Shown here: positions 27,433 to 37,812 of the stretch, piece by piece | How positions within the stretch are numbered: position 1 is the first letter of the stretch | Layout of the letters: every line of letters starts with the position of its first letter | NCBI RefSeq assembly: GCF_000019785.1 | Contig: NC_010524.1 | Coordinates: forward strand, 2,604,001-2,668,000 | Direction: 5' to 3' | Length of the DNA stretch: 64,000 nt | Source of the DNA: Leptothrix cholodnii SP-6 | GTDB lineage: Bacteria > Pseudomonadota > Gammaproteobacteria > Burkholderiales > Burkholderiaceae_C | The notes under the pieces: generated by a model | Told to the model about the DNA's origin: nothing | Databases searched by the model: none | What the model saw: only the letters and a program-made list of their open reading frames with translations | Position numbers and translations under genes: made by a program

Positions 27433-28506
27433 TTGAACAAGAACGCCATCACCCTCGCCCTGCTCGCCACCGTCGTCGCCCCTGCGATGGCACAGAGCAC
27501 CGTCAGCGTCTCGGGCATCGCCGATGCCGGCCTGCGCAGCGTCAGCAACAGCGGGCTGGCCTCGGTGCGCTCGATGGTCAGCGGCGCCAACGCCACCAGC
27601 CGCCTCGTGATCCGCGGCACCGAGGACCTCGGCAACGGCAACAGCGCCGGCTTCCACCTCGAACACGGCCTGGCGCTGACCAACGGCACGGCCGCGTCGA
27701 GCACGCAGTTCTGGGACCGCCGCTCGACCGTCAGCCTGGCCAGCAAGACCGCCGGCGAGCTGCGGCTGGGGCGCGACTTCGTGCCGAGCTATTCGAACTG
27801 GAGCCGCTACGACCCGTTCAGCCACGTCGGTGCGGCGAGCGCGGGCAACTTCGTCTCGGCCACGCCGACCGGGCCGATCCGCAGCGCCTTCGGCAGCAAC
27901 GGCAACACCACGGTGCGCGCCAACAGCGCCTTCCAGTACCTGCTGCCCGGCGGCCTGGGCGGCCTCGAAGGCGGCCTGATGCTGACCGCGGCCGGCGCAC
28001 GCTCGGCAGCCGACGGCCAGAACAAGGTGACGGGCCTGCGCCTGGGCTGGGCCGGCGGTCCGATGGGCGTGTCGGCGGCCAGCACCACCACCGAAAACGA
28101 CCTGACGACCAGCGGCAGGTTCACCGACCGCGCGCTCGGCGCCAGCTACGACCTGGGCATGGTGCGTGTCAGCGCGGTCGTGCGGCAGTTCAAGCAGGCC
28201 GGCGCCAAGCAGACCAACCAGCTGATCGGCGCCTGGATCCCGGTCGGCCAGGGCGAGATCAAGGCCTCATGGCAGCGCGCCGACCTGGCCGGCCAGGTCG
28301 GCGCCACGGTGATCGACGCCAACGACGCCCGGCAGATCGGCCTGGGCTACGTGCACAACCTGTCCAGGCGCACGGCGCTCTACACCACGTACTCGCGCAT
28401 CACCAACAGCGGCGCCAGCGTGCGGGTGGTGCCCGGCGGGACGAGCGGCATGGCGGCCGGCGGCACGTCCAAGGGCTTCGAGGCCGGCGTGCGCCACAAC
28501 TTCTGA
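27433..28506 (+). CDS. Gram-negative porin (OmpC-like, Burkholderiales type)
   Basis: Outer-membrane trimeric porin of 357 residues. It has a signal peptide (MNKNAITLALLATVVAPAMA), the first strand STVSVSGIADAGLRS, the family motif SRLVIRGTEDLGNGNSAGFHLEHG near residue 55, and a C-terminal phenylalanine (GVRHNF) needed for BAM-mediated insertion. The start codon is TTG, 7 bases after AGGAGA. It is 37 bp after the Bug gene and probably lets the same carboxylate cross the outer membrane. Confidence 0.9.
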   Translation: MNKNAITLALLATVVAPAMAQSTVSVSGIADAGLRSVSNSGLASVRSMVSGANATSRLVIRGTEDLGNGNSAGFHLEHGLALTNGTAASSTQFWDRRSTVSLASKTAGELRLGRDFVPSYSNWSRYDPFSHVGAASAGNFVSATPTGPIRSAFGSNGNTTVRANSAFQYLLPGGLGGLEGGLMLTAAGARSAADGQNKVTGLRLGWAGGPMGVSAASTTTENDLTTSGRFTDRALGASYDLGMVRVSAVVRQFKQAGAKQTNQLIGAWIPVGQGEIKASWQRADLAGQVGATVIDANDARQIGLGYVHNLSRRTALYTTYSRITNSGASVRVVPGGTSGMAAGGTSKGFEAGVRHNF

Positions 28507-28520
28507 CGACGATCCGTCGC

Positions 28521-29132
28521 TCACTTCAGCGGCGAAAACGCCACCGGCGCGCACAGCGTCGACTGCATGCGCGTCAGGTTGGCCGGGCCGCCCTTGGGTG
28601 GCCACACGCCCTTTTGCACCGCTTCGGCGCGGATGCGTGCACGCTCGTCGACGCTCGGGTAGGCCCAGATGTTGAGGAAACGCGGCTGCTCGCCGTCGAG
28701 CGCCGTGAAGGCGCCGACCATCGGCGACAGCGCCGTGCGCGCCGGGATGGCGTCGCGCCAGGCGTCGATCGTCTGCGCCAGCACGCCCTGGCGGATGCTG
28801 TAGGTGCGGAACTCGTACCAGCGCCCCATCGCGCCCGGCTCGATCGCCGGCAGGAACGGGAACAGCTTGTAGCTCTGCGAGCCGAGCTTGACCAGCCACT
28901 CGCCCACGCCCAGCGGGTTGTCGGCCAGCAGCATCTGCATGCGCGCGTCGGCCAGCGCGTTGGCGTCGGCGAACTCGCGCAGGATCAGCACCTGGCTCAG
29001 CTCGCCGATGTCGGACGCGAACACGCCCAGCAGCTTGCCGCCGGCGCTCGGCAGGCTCTCCTGCAAGGCGGCATAGACGGCGGCGTTGCTGAAGACCTTG
29101 ATCTCCAGGGTGGTCAGTTCATGAACGGTCAT
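28521..29132 (-). CDS. NIPSNAP-family protein
   Basis: A 203-residue protein of two ferredoxin-like NIPSNAP repeats: the first at about residues 1-95, the second beginning with RWYEFRTYSIRQG near 107. The fold is related to dimeric alpha/beta-barrel monooxygenases, but bacterial members have no settled activity. ATG 29132 is chosen since upstream frame carries a palindromic repeat and no similarity. It lies downstream of the shikimate-dehydrogenase-like gene on the same strand, so the two may be co-transcribed. Confidence 0.85.
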   Translation of the reverse strand: MTVHELTTLEIKVFSNAAVYAALQESLPSAGGKLLGVFASDIGELSQVLILREFADANALADARMQMLLADNPLGVGEWLVKLGSQSYKLFPFLPAIEPGAMGRWYEFRTYSIRQGVLAQTIDAWRDAIPARTALSPMVGAFTALDGEQPRFLNIWAYPSVDERARIRAEAVQKGVWPPKGGPANLTRMQSTLCAPVAFSPLK

Positions 29133-29165
29133 GACTGCCCCTCGTCCGTGGTGTACCCCGGCCGA

Positions 29166-29200
29166 TCCCCCGAGGGGATGCGTGCCGGCTTGGGGCGGCC
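29166..29200. repeat. Second REP-like palindromic element
   Basis: TCCCCCGAGGGGATGC at 29166-29181 is, on the minus strand, GCATCCCCTCGGGGGA, matching the core of the element at 18388-18404 in 14 of 16 positions. It lies in the 139-bp spacer between the NIPSNAP and shikimate-dehydrogenase-like genes, the normal place for such repeats. Confidence 0.5.
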
Positions 29201-29271
29201 CGGCGCTCGGCACGCAACGGCCGCGATGGATAGAGACTGTGTCATGGTGTGACTCCGGTTCAGGTCGGGAT

Positions 29272-30069
29272 TCAGGGCTTGGCCAGCAGGAACTCGACCA
29301 TGCGGTCGCGCACGCGCTCGAACATCTGCGTGCCGGTCATCGTGGCGCAGCTGCGGGCGCGGGCGGCCTCCAGCAGCGCCGGCACCGCGGGCACGGTGAC
29401 GACGTCGCCGACGAAGGTCTGCGGGCCGAGCTTGTCGACCTCGATCGGCAGCGGATCGTCGGGCCGCATGCCCATCGGCGTGGCGTTGATGACGAGGTCG
29501 TGGCCGCTCGGGTCGGCCGAGCCGACCGAGATCGGCACCGCGCCGTAGGCCTCGAGCTTGCGCTGCAGGCTGTCGCGGCGCGCCACGTCGGCCTCGTGCA
29601 ACGCCAGCGACACCACGCCCGCATCGACCAGCGCGTGCGCGATCGCCGAGCCCGCCCCGCCGGCGCCGACCAGCAGGGCGCGCCGCCCGGCCGGATCGCA
29701 GCCGGCCAGGCGCAGCGCGGCCACGTAGCCCTCGCCGTCGCACATGTCGCCGAACCAGCCGCCGCTGGCATCGCGGCGCATCACGTTGACCGCGCCGATC
29801 GAGCGCGAGCGCGCCGACACGCTGGCGCACAGGTCGGCGACGGCGAATTTGTGCGGTACCGTGACGATCAGCGCGTCGACGTTGCGCATGCGTTGCGTCG
29901 TGCGCATGAAATCGGCCAGGTCGTCGGGCGCCACGTGCGCCGGCACCACGATCGCATCGGCGCCGCGTTCGCGCAGCATCCGCGTGACGCCGGCGGGTGA
30001 CTTCACCTGCGCGATCGGGTCGCCGACGATGAAGATGACGCGGGTGGCGCCGCTATAGGAATCCAGCAC
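29272..30069 (-). CDS. Shikimate dehydrogenase-like oxidoreductase (catabolic paralogue)
   Basis: A 265-residue AroE/YdiB-fold protein from a GTG start. The catalytic lysine is in VTVPHKF near residue 70, the aspartate in GDMCDGEGYV near 107, and the nucleotide motif in LLVGAGGAGSAIAHAL near 130. The substrate motif differs from true AroE: VKSP instead of HSKSP, losing the first serine, and MCDG instead of NTDG. With the real aroE at 16851, this copy probably acts on another hydroxy or keto ring acid. It is divergent from the IclR gene. Confidence 0.85.
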   Translation of the reverse strand: MLDSYSGATRVIFIVGDPIAQVKSPAGVTRMLRERGADAIVVPAHVAPDDLADFMRTTQRMRNVDALIVTVPHKFAVADLCASVSARSRSIGAVNVMRRDASGGWFGDMCDGEGYVAALRLAGCDPAGRRALLVGAGGAGSAIAHALVDAGVVSLALHEADVARRDSLQRKLEAYGAVPISVGSADPSGHDLVINATPMGMRPDDPLPIEVDKLGPQTFVGDVVTVPAVPALLEAARARSCATMTGTQMFERVRDRMVEFLLAKP

Positions 30070-30117
30070 GACAGTCCTTCAGATGACCGAATCAGTCTGC
30101 AGCATAGCAAATGATGA

Positions 30118-30146
30118 GAACAAAATTCAATACTTGAATGTTGTTC
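30118..30146. promoter_or_regulatory. Probable IclR operator (29-bp inverted repeat)
   Basis: Arms GAACAAAATTCAA (30118-30130) and TTGAATGTTGTTC (30134-30146) match in 12 of 13 positions around a TAC centre. The site lies between the divergent shikimate-dehydrogenase-like gene and the IclR gene, in the most A/T-rich stretch nearby. Assignment to the adjacent IclR protein is inferred. Confidence 0.7.
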
Positions 30147-30186
30147 CAGTTTTTTGCACAATCGATCAAGGCACGGAGAAAACAAC

Positions 30187-30996
30187 ATGTCCGGAGTGAT
30201 GGAGAGAACCCTGGCGATCCTCGAGCGGCTGGCGCTCGACGTGAACGGCGTGCCGCTGGCCACCCTGGCCGACGAGCTGAACATCCCGCGCAGCGCGGCG
30301 CACCGCCTGCTGCTGGAGCTGACCGAGCACGGCTACGTGCGCCAGTCGCGCGAGCGCGGCGACTACATGCTGACCACCAAGCTGGTCTCGCTGGGGCTGA
30401 ACTACCTCAAGACCTCGGGGATCATCGACCTCTGCCAGCCGGTGCTCGACCGGCTCGCCGCCAGCTCGGGCGAGCTGGTGCGCCTGGGCGTGGTCGACGT
30501 CGATCACCTGACCTGGGTGGCGAAGGCGCAGGGCGCCACCTACGGCCTGCGCTACGACCCCGACATGGGCATCGACGCGCGGCTGAGCTGCACCTCGTCC
30601 GGCCTGGCCTGGCTGGCCACGCTGAGCGACGACGATGCGCTGCAGGTGGTCGCCCGCGAGGGCGGCCTCGGCAAGCCCGAGCAATACGGCCCCAACGCGC
30701 CGGCCACGCCCACCGCGCTGCTGAAGGTGCTGGCGCAGGTGCGCAAGCTGGGCTACGCGCTGACGGTCGAGACCTACTCGCCGGGTGTCACCGCGGTGGC
30801 GGTGGCGGTGGTGCCGCCGGGCCGCGGTGCGGTCGGCGTGGTGACGATCTCCGGCCCGCTGGTGCGCCTGACCGAAGACAAGATGCGTGCGCTGGTGCCG
30901 GAGCTGCAGTCCGCCGCCGCCGACCTGGCCGCCGCCAGCGCGGCCTCGCCGCTGTTCAACCGCGCGTACTCGAGCGAATCCGCGCCGGCTCATTGA
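30187..30996 (+). CDS. IclR-family transcriptional regulator
   Basis: A 269-residue regulator. The N-terminal HTH at about residues 1-60 includes MERTLAILERLALDVNGVPLA and LNIPRSAAHRLLLELTEHGYV. The effector domain (about 80-250) carries LAASSGELVRLGVVD and the C-terminal GVTAVAVAVVPPGRGAVGVVTISGP. ATG 30187 follows GGAGAA. It lies opposite the shikimate-dehydrogenase-like gene and 24 bp before the flavoprotein gene, and probably controls both through the inverted repeat at 30118-30146. Confidence 0.92.
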   Translation: MSGVMERTLAILERLALDVNGVPLATLADELNIPRSAAHRLLLELTEHGYVRQSRERGDYMLTTKLVSLGLNYLKTSGIIDLCQPVLDRLAASSGELVRLGVVDVDHLTWVAKAQGATYGLRYDPDMGIDARLSCTSSGLAWLATLSDDDALQVVAREGGLGKPEQYGPNAPATPTALLKVLAQVRKLGYALTVETYSPGVTAVAVAVVPPGRGAVGVVTISGPLVRLTEDKMRALVPELQSAAADLAAASAASPLFNRAYSSESAPAH

Positions 30997-31020
30997 CCTG
31001 CCATCTCCGACCCGTCTGCC

Positions 31021-32820
31021 GTGAATCCGCTGCCCGACGATCCAGCCTCGCTGCCTGCCGAATGTGACCTGCTCGTGATCGGCTCGGGCGCGGGCGGCCT
31101 GAGCGCCGCCGTCACCGCCGCCTGGTTCGGGCTCGACGTGGTGGTGGTCGAGAAGGAGCCGGTGCTCGGCGGCACCACCGCCTGGTCGGGCGGCTGGATG
31201 TGGGTGCCACGCAACCCGCTGGCTCGCGCGGCGGGCATGGCCGAAGACCTCGCGCCGGTGCGCGCCTACCTGCGCCACATCCTCGGCGCGCAGTACGACG
31301 CCGCGCGCATCGAGGCCTTGCTGACGCACGGGCCGGCGATGGTGCAGTTCCACCTCGAGCACACCGCCTTGCGTTTCATCGACGGCCACCAGGTGCCCGA
31401 TTTCCGCGGCGATGCGCCGGGTGCGCGCACCGGCGGGCGCTCGGTCTGCGCCGCGCCGTTCGACGCCCGCGTGCTGGGCGCCGACCTGAAGCGCCTGCGC
31501 GCGCCGCTCGACATCCTGAGCTTCCTCGGCATGGGCATCGGCGGGGGTGCGGATCTGCGGCACTTCCTGCGTGTCACGCGGGCCTTCGATTCGTTCTCGT
31601 ACGTCACCCGGCGGCTGTTGCGGCACTTCCGCGACGTGCTGCTGCACGGCCGCGGCACCGTGCTGATGGGCGGCAACGCGCTGGCCGGCGCGCTGCTGAA
31701 GTCGGCGCTCGAACGCGGCGTGAAGCTGTTCACCGGCCTGGCTGCGAGCGAGCTGATCCGCGATCAGGGTCGCGTCACGGGCGCCGTGCTGCGCTCGGCC
31801 GACGGCCAGACGCGCAGCGTGCGTGCGCGCCGCGGCGTGGTGCTGGCCACCGGCGGTTTCCCGCACGACGTGCAGCGCAAGAAGGCGCTGTTCGCGCACG
31901 CACCGAGCGGTCACGAGCACTGGTCGGCCGCGCCGCCGACCAACACCGGCGACGGCCTGCGGCTGGCCGAGGCGGTGGGCGCACGCATCGACGTGGGCGC
32001 CCACGCCGGGGCCTGGGCGCCGGTGTCGCTGGTGCCGCGGCGTGACGGCAGCGTCGGCCACTTTCCGCACCTGGTCGATCGCGGCAAGCCGGGGCTGATC
32101 GCGGTCAATGCGCGCGGCCAGCGTTTCGTCAACGAGGCCGGCAGCTATCACGACTTCATGAACGCGCTGTTCGCCGGCACGCCCGCCGGCGAGGCGCCGG
32201 TGGCCTGGCTGGTGGTCGACCACCGCTTCCAACGCCGCTACGGCCTGGGCCACAGCAAGCCGTGGCCGCTGCCGCTGGGCGGACATCTGCGCAGCGGCTA
32301 CCTGCAGCGCGGGCACAGCTTCGAAGAGCTGGCGCAGCGCTGCGGCATCGATCCGGCCGGCCTGGCGCGCACGGTGGCGCACTACAACCCGGCCGCCCGC
32401 GAAGGCCGAGACCCCGCCTTCGGCCGCGGCAGCACGGCCTACAACCGCATGCAGGGCGACGCCGAACACGCCGGCACCAACCCCTGCGTGGCGCCGATCG
32501 AGGACGGGCCGTATTACGCCGTCAAGGTCGTGCCGGGCAGCCTCGGCACCTTCGCCGGCCTGGCCGCCGATGCGCACGCCCGCGTGCTCGACGCGCGCGG
32601 CGCGCCGATCCCCGGCCTCTACGCCTGCGGCAACGACATGGCCAGCGTGATGGGCGGCCATTACCCGAGCGGCGGCATCACGCTCGGGCCGGCAATGACC
32701 TTCGGCTACGTGCTGGCGCACCACGTCGCCGGCCATGCGCTGGTGACGCCGCCGGCGCCGGTCGATGCCGGCGACACCGGTCCCGACAGCATGGCGCGAT
32801 TCACCGCCCGGGCGGCCTGA
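31021..32820 (+). CDS. FAD-dependent dehydrogenase, 3-ketosteroid-dehydrogenase/fumarate-reductase-flavoprotein type
   Basis: A 599-residue FAD_binding_2 enzyme starting at GTG. The Rossmann motif LLVIGSGAGGLSAAVTAAWFGLDVVVVEKEP is at residues 17-47 and GGTTAWSGGWMWVP at 51-64 is typical of KSTD-like flavoproteins. TGGFPHDVQRKK near 277 and the C-terminal LYACGNDMASVMGGHYPSGGITLGPAM near 537-563 close the FAD site. No heme-binding domain or signal peptide is present, so it acts in the cytoplasm. It probably introduces or removes a C=C next to a carbonyl of the island's substrate. Confidence 0.87.
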   Translation: MNPLPDDPASLPAECDLLVIGSGAGGLSAAVTAAWFGLDVVVVEKEPVLGGTTAWSGGWMWVPRNPLARAAGMAEDLAPVRAYLRHILGAQYDAARIEALLTHGPAMVQFHLEHTALRFIDGHQVPDFRGDAPGARTGGRSVCAAPFDARVLGADLKRLRAPLDILSFLGMGIGGGADLRHFLRVTRAFDSFSYVTRRLLRHFRDVLLHGRGTVLMGGNALAGALLKSALERGVKLFTGLAASELIRDQGRVTGAVLRSADGQTRSVRARRGVVLATGGFPHDVQRKKALFAHAPSGHEHWSAAPPTNTGDGLRLAEAVGARIDVGAHAGAWAPVSLVPRRDGSVGHFPHLVDRGKPGLIAVNARGQRFVNEAGSYHDFMNALFAGTPAGEAPVAWLVVDHRFQRRYGLGHSKPWPLPLGGHLRSGYLQRGHSFEELAQRCGIDPAGLARTVAHYNPAAREGRDPAFGRGSTAYNRMQGDAEHAGTNPCVAPIEDGPYYAVKVVPGSLGTFAGLAADAHARVLDARGAPIPGLYACGNDMASVMGGHYPSGGITLGPAMTFGYVLAHHVAGHALVTPPAPVDAGDTGPDSMARFTARAA

Positions 32821-32832
32821 CGGCGGCCCGGC

Positions 32833-33480
32833 TCACGACGCGTCGATGCCCACCCGCAGCGCCAGCGTCAGGATGGCCTGGCGCAGCACGTCGTTGCCGC
32901 GCAAGGCCGGGCCCATGCGCGTGCCGGTGAGCGCCGCGCCCACCCGGTCGCCGAACAGCAGCAGCGCCTGATCGCGATCGCGCTGGCGCGACATCCACAG
33001 CAGGCCGTCCACGTCGGGACATTGCCGGTGCAGGGCCTCGGCCCAGCGCGCGGTGTCGAGGTAGTCGATCGGCGCACTCGCGATCAGCTCGGACTTGGGC
33101 ACCTTCAGCCGATGCAGCCCGTCGGTCGTCAGGTTGATCAGCCGCAGGTCGCGCTGCGGCACGATCTGGCCGTGAGCGCGATTCGCGTGGTCATCCAGGT
33201 CGACGAACTTGTCGGCGGCATCGATCGGCACGTTGTGGAACACCGTCTCGAAGATCGCGCAGTCGCGTGACGAGCCGCCGTACAGATACGGCACGACCTG
33301 GCCGCAGGCGTCGCGGATGGGCGCGAAGCGCGTCGGCGTGCGCAACTGGCCGGCCGCATCGACACCGGGGTTGAAGCTGCCGGGCTCGTAGGCGGCGTCG
33401 TGGATCACGTGGATCACCTGGCCGGCCGGCCAGGTGTCGATCAGCGGGTCGAGCGGGCGGTTCGGCGCCCGACAGCTCAA
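32833..33480 (-). CDS. RES-domain toxin
   Basis: A 215-residue RES-family protein; RES toxins deplete cellular NAD+. The RES core spans about residues 20-190: HDAAYEPGSFNP, TPTRFAPI with the conserved Arg near 54, PYLYGGSSRDCAIFETVFHN near 66-85 with conserved Tyr and Glu, and a later Ser-containing segment. No ATG fits; a TTG at 33480 overlaps the antitoxin stop (TTGA) and gives a normal length. The partner antitoxin is immediately upstream. The gene converges on the flavoprotein gene with a 12-bp gap. Confidence 0.85.
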   Translation of the reverse strand: MSCRAPNRPLDPLIDTWPAGQVIHVIHDAAYEPGSFNPGVDAAGQLRTPTRFAPIRDACGQVVPYLYGGSSRDCAIFETVFHNVPIDAADKFVDLDDHANRAHGQIVPQRDLRLINLTTDGLHRLKVPKSELIASAPIDYLDTARWAEALHRQCPDVDGLLWMSRQRDRDQALLLFGDRVGAALTGTRMGPALRGNDVLRQAILTLALRVGIDAS

Positions 33481-34202
33481 GCCGCGCTCCCGGCCGCATC
33501 GTGCCGGGCCGCCTGCACGACGGCCTCGGGGGCGGACGCCAGCAGGTCGACCGGCCGGGCCTGGCCGGGCAGCCAGCCGTTGTTCGAGGTGAACCACAGC
33601 GCCAGCTTCCACGCCGCCTTGTGTTCGCCGAAGGCCTCGATGACGGCCTGCACCGCCTTGATCGGCTTGTGATCGTCGAACTGGAACAGCGGGAAGACCT
33701 CGCGCGAGCGCCCCGATTCATCGCGGTGGCGCACCGAGAACACCTGGCCGCGCTTCTTCCAGTTGTCGGCCAGCGCGCTGCGGTTGGCCGCGCGCGAGTG
33801 GTTGGCCTCGGCCAGCTGCTCGGCGCTGGCGTAGCCGAACTCGTTGAGCACCCGCGCATGCCGCTGCGCCAGCCGCTGCGCCATCTGGGTGTCGACGTGG
33901 CTGGGCACCACCATCTGGCCGGTGATGAAGTCGACCATCTCCTCGAGCTTGCGCTCGCGGACCTCGGCGGTCTTCTGCAACAGCAGGCGGTCCAGCATCG
34001 GCATCACGGCTTCGAGCAACTGCGACATCGCCTCGCCCTGGACCTGCAGCAGATAGGAGCGGCCGGTCTCGTCGGGCGCAGCCTTGGCCTGACCTCGCGC
34101 CGACGCCGCAGCCGGCGTCCACGGGCGCAACGAGAGCACGCCGCCTGGAAATGCGGCCAGGGAAGCGGCCGGGGGAACGGCCTGGGCAGCAGATTTGGCC
34201 AT
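33477..34202 (-). CDS. Xre/MbcA/ParS-type antitoxin partner of the RES toxin
   Basis: A 241-residue protein, longer than most antitoxins of the class. The first 55 residues are Ala/Pro-rich and probably disordered; a helical middle part follows (EAVMPMLDRLLLQKTAEVRERKLEE near 65-85). The C-terminal 90 residues contain FDDHKPIKAVQAVIEAFG and LALWFTSNNGWLPGQARPVDLLA, like the toxin-binding MbcA/ParS domain. ATG 34202 has AAGGA 7 bases upstream. A 21-bp inverted repeat (34225-34245) just before it suggests autorepression. The stop overlaps the toxin start. Confidence 0.75.
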   Translation of the reverse strand: MAKSAAQAVPPAASLAAFPGGVLSLRPWTPAAASARGQAKAAPDETGRSYLLQVQGEAMSQLLEAVMPMLDRLLLQKTAEVRERKLEEMVDFITGQMVVPSHVDTQMAQRLAQRHARVLNEFGYASAEQLAEANHSRAANRSALADNWKKRGQVFSVRHRDESGRSREVFPLFQFDDHKPIKAVQAVIEAFGEHKAAWKLALWFTSNNGWLPGQARPVDLLASAPEAVVQAARHDAAGSAA

Positions 34203-34224
34203 GGCATCGTCCTTTGATGAAGTT

Positions 34225-34245
34225 GACAAGATTCTAATCCTTGTC
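34225..34245. promoter_or_regulatory. Likely autoregulatory operator of the RES/Xre pair
   Basis: GACAAG and CTTGTC arms frame a 9-bp centre in a 21-bp imperfect palindrome, extended by TTGAC/GTCAA steps outside. On the minus strand it contains TAGAAT, a possible -10 box of the antitoxin promoter, so binding would repress. It begins 23 bp before the antitoxin ATG. Confidence 0.6.
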
Positions 34246-34312
34246 GTCAAGATCATCACATCGAGCCATCGACTCGTCACCTCCGGCGGCGCATCAGGTC
34301 TTTGCACGTCCC

Positions 34313-34342
34313 TTGACGCCGGCCAAGGCCCCCGCCCACAAT
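34313..34342 (+). promoter_or_regulatory. Predicted promoter of the thiamine operon
   Basis: TTGACG (34313-34318) and CACAAT (34337-34342) with an 18-bp spacer. Initiation about 7 bp later would begin the transcript just at the first helix of the TPP riboswitch (34350). Confidence 0.5.
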
Positions 34343-34349
34343 CGCTCCC

Positions 34350-36445
<2,096 letters not shown>

Positions 36446-36455
36446 GGCTCAGGTG

Positions 36456-37559
36456 ATGAGCCAGCGACTGCAAATAGGCATTGCCGGTGCCGGCGTGCTG
36501 GGCCGACTGGCGGCCTGGGCGCTGGCCGAGGCCGGCCATCACGTGACGGTGTTCGACCCGGCCGACGGCCCGGCGCCGCGCCAGGACGGCCGCGGTGCCG
36601 CCGGCTACACCGCCGCGGGCATGTTGAGCCCGCTGGCCGAGCTCGACAACGCCAGCGCCGAGGTGGCGTTGCTGGGCTGGCAGTCGATCGCGATCTGGTC
36701 GCGGGTGGCCGAACGATTGACCGCCGCCCACGCAGGCAGCGAGCCCGCACCGCTGCTGTTTCGCCAGCTCGGCAGCCTGATGGTGGCGCACGGCAGCGAC
36801 CTCGGCGCGGCCGAGCGCGTGCTGGCGCGGCTGCGTGGCGCGACCGATCTGCACGCGGCGATGCCACAGGCGCAGGCGCTCGATCGCCCCGCGCTGCGCG
36901 AACTCGAGCCCGCGCTTGACCCGCAGTTGCGCGCCTGGCTGCTGCCCGGCGAGGGCCAGATCCTGCCCGCGCCAATGCTGAGCGCGCTGGCGGCGTCGGC
37001 GCGTGGTGTCGACTGGCGCTGGGGCTGCAGCGCCGACGAGGTGGCGCCCGGGCGCATCACGCTGGCCGACGGCACCTGGCACGACTGCGACCAGGCACTC
37101 GACCTGCGCGGCCTGGGCGCCCGCCCCGCCCTGCCCCTGCGTGGCGTGCGCGGCGAGGTGGTCTGGCTGCACGCGCCCGGCGTGGCGCTGCAGCGGCCGG
37201 TGCGGCTGCTGCACCCGCGCCACCGGGTCTACATCGTGCCGCGGCCGGGGGATCTGTTCGTGGTCGGCGCCAGCGAGATCGAGAGCGAGGACCGCTCGCC
37301 CGTCAGCCTGCGCAGCGCGGTCGAGCTGATGGCCGCCGCGCACAGCGTGATCAGCGGCCTGGCGGAAGCGCGCATCGTGCACCTCGAGACCAATCTGCGC
37401 CCGGCGCTGCCCGACAACGAGCCGCGCATCGAAGCCGAGCCGGGCCTGCTGCGCATCAACGGCCTGTTCCGCCACGGCTGGCTGCTGGCGCCCGCGCTGC
37501 TGCGCGACGGCCTGCGGCGGGCCGGGCTGGTGAATGCGTTGGAGAATGGCGCCCCATGA
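36456..37559 (+). CDS. thiO: FAD-dependent glycine oxidase ThiO
   Basis: Oxidises glycine to iminoglycine for the thiazole ring, the oxygen-using alternative to ThiH. The 367-residue DAO-family protein has [21 protein letters not shown] near residues 8-28, [16 protein letters not shown] near 51-66, [15 protein letters not shown] near 258 and the C-terminal [13 protein letters not shown] near 335. A GTG one codon earlier (36453) is an alternative start. It begins 10 bp after thiC, and its stop overlaps thiS. Confidence 0.93.
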   Translation: MSQRLQIGIAGAGVLGRLAAWALAEAGHHVTVFDPADGPAPRQDGRGAAGYTAAGMLSPLAELDNASAEVALLGWQSIAIWSRVAERLTAAHAGSEPAPLLFRQLGSLMVAHGSDLGAAERVLARLRGATDLHAAMPQAQALDRPALRELEPALDPQLRAWLLPGEGQILPAPMLSALAASARGVDWRWGCSADEVAPGRITLADGTWHDCDQALDLRGLGARPALPLRGVRGEVVWLHAPGVALQRPVRLLHPRHRVYIVPRPGDLFVVGASEIESEDRSPVSLRSAVELMAAAHSVISGLAEARIVHLETNLRPALPDNEPRIEAEPGLLRINGLFRHGWLLAPALLRDGLRRAGLVNALENGAP

Positions 37560-37807
37560 AAACGCTCGAAACGATCGCTGCCGTCGATCCGTCGATCGCC
37601 GTCACCTTGAACGGCGCGCCTTGCCAGGTCGACGCCGGCACGCCGCTGGGCGAACTGCTCGCCCGGCACCCCGAGACCGCCACGCTCGCGCCGCAGGCCT
37701 ACGCCAGCGCCGTCAACGGCGCGTTCGTGGCGCGCGCCAGACGCGAGCGACACATGCTGCAGGCGGGCGACGCGGTCACGGTCTTCCAGGCCATCGTCGG
37801 AGGTTGA
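37556..37807 (+). CDS. thiS: Sulfur carrier protein ThiS
   Basis: Ubiquitin-like carrier, 83 residues, ending [10 protein letters not shown]; the C-terminal Gly-Gly receives the thiocarboxylate sulfur used by ThiG. The first 15 residues are an extension beyond the usual 66-residue form (core begins [12 protein letters not shown]). ATGA overlap with thiO and 5 bp to thiG indicate tight coupling. The adenylating partner ThiF is not in the window. Confidence 0.94.
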   Translation: MKTLETIAAVDPSIAVTLNGAPCQVDAGTPLGELLARHPETATLAPQAYASAVNGAFVARARRERHMLQAGDAVTVFQAIVGG

Positions 37808-37812
37808 ACACG

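Noticed and set aside
25242..27746. Long minus-strand open frame opposite the tautomerase and Bug genes
   Set aside because: No family similarity, and composition is that of an antisense shadow.
30166..32736. Long minus-strand open frame opposite the IclR and flavoprotein genes
   Set aside because: Antisense shadow; the plus-strand genes have full domain motifs.
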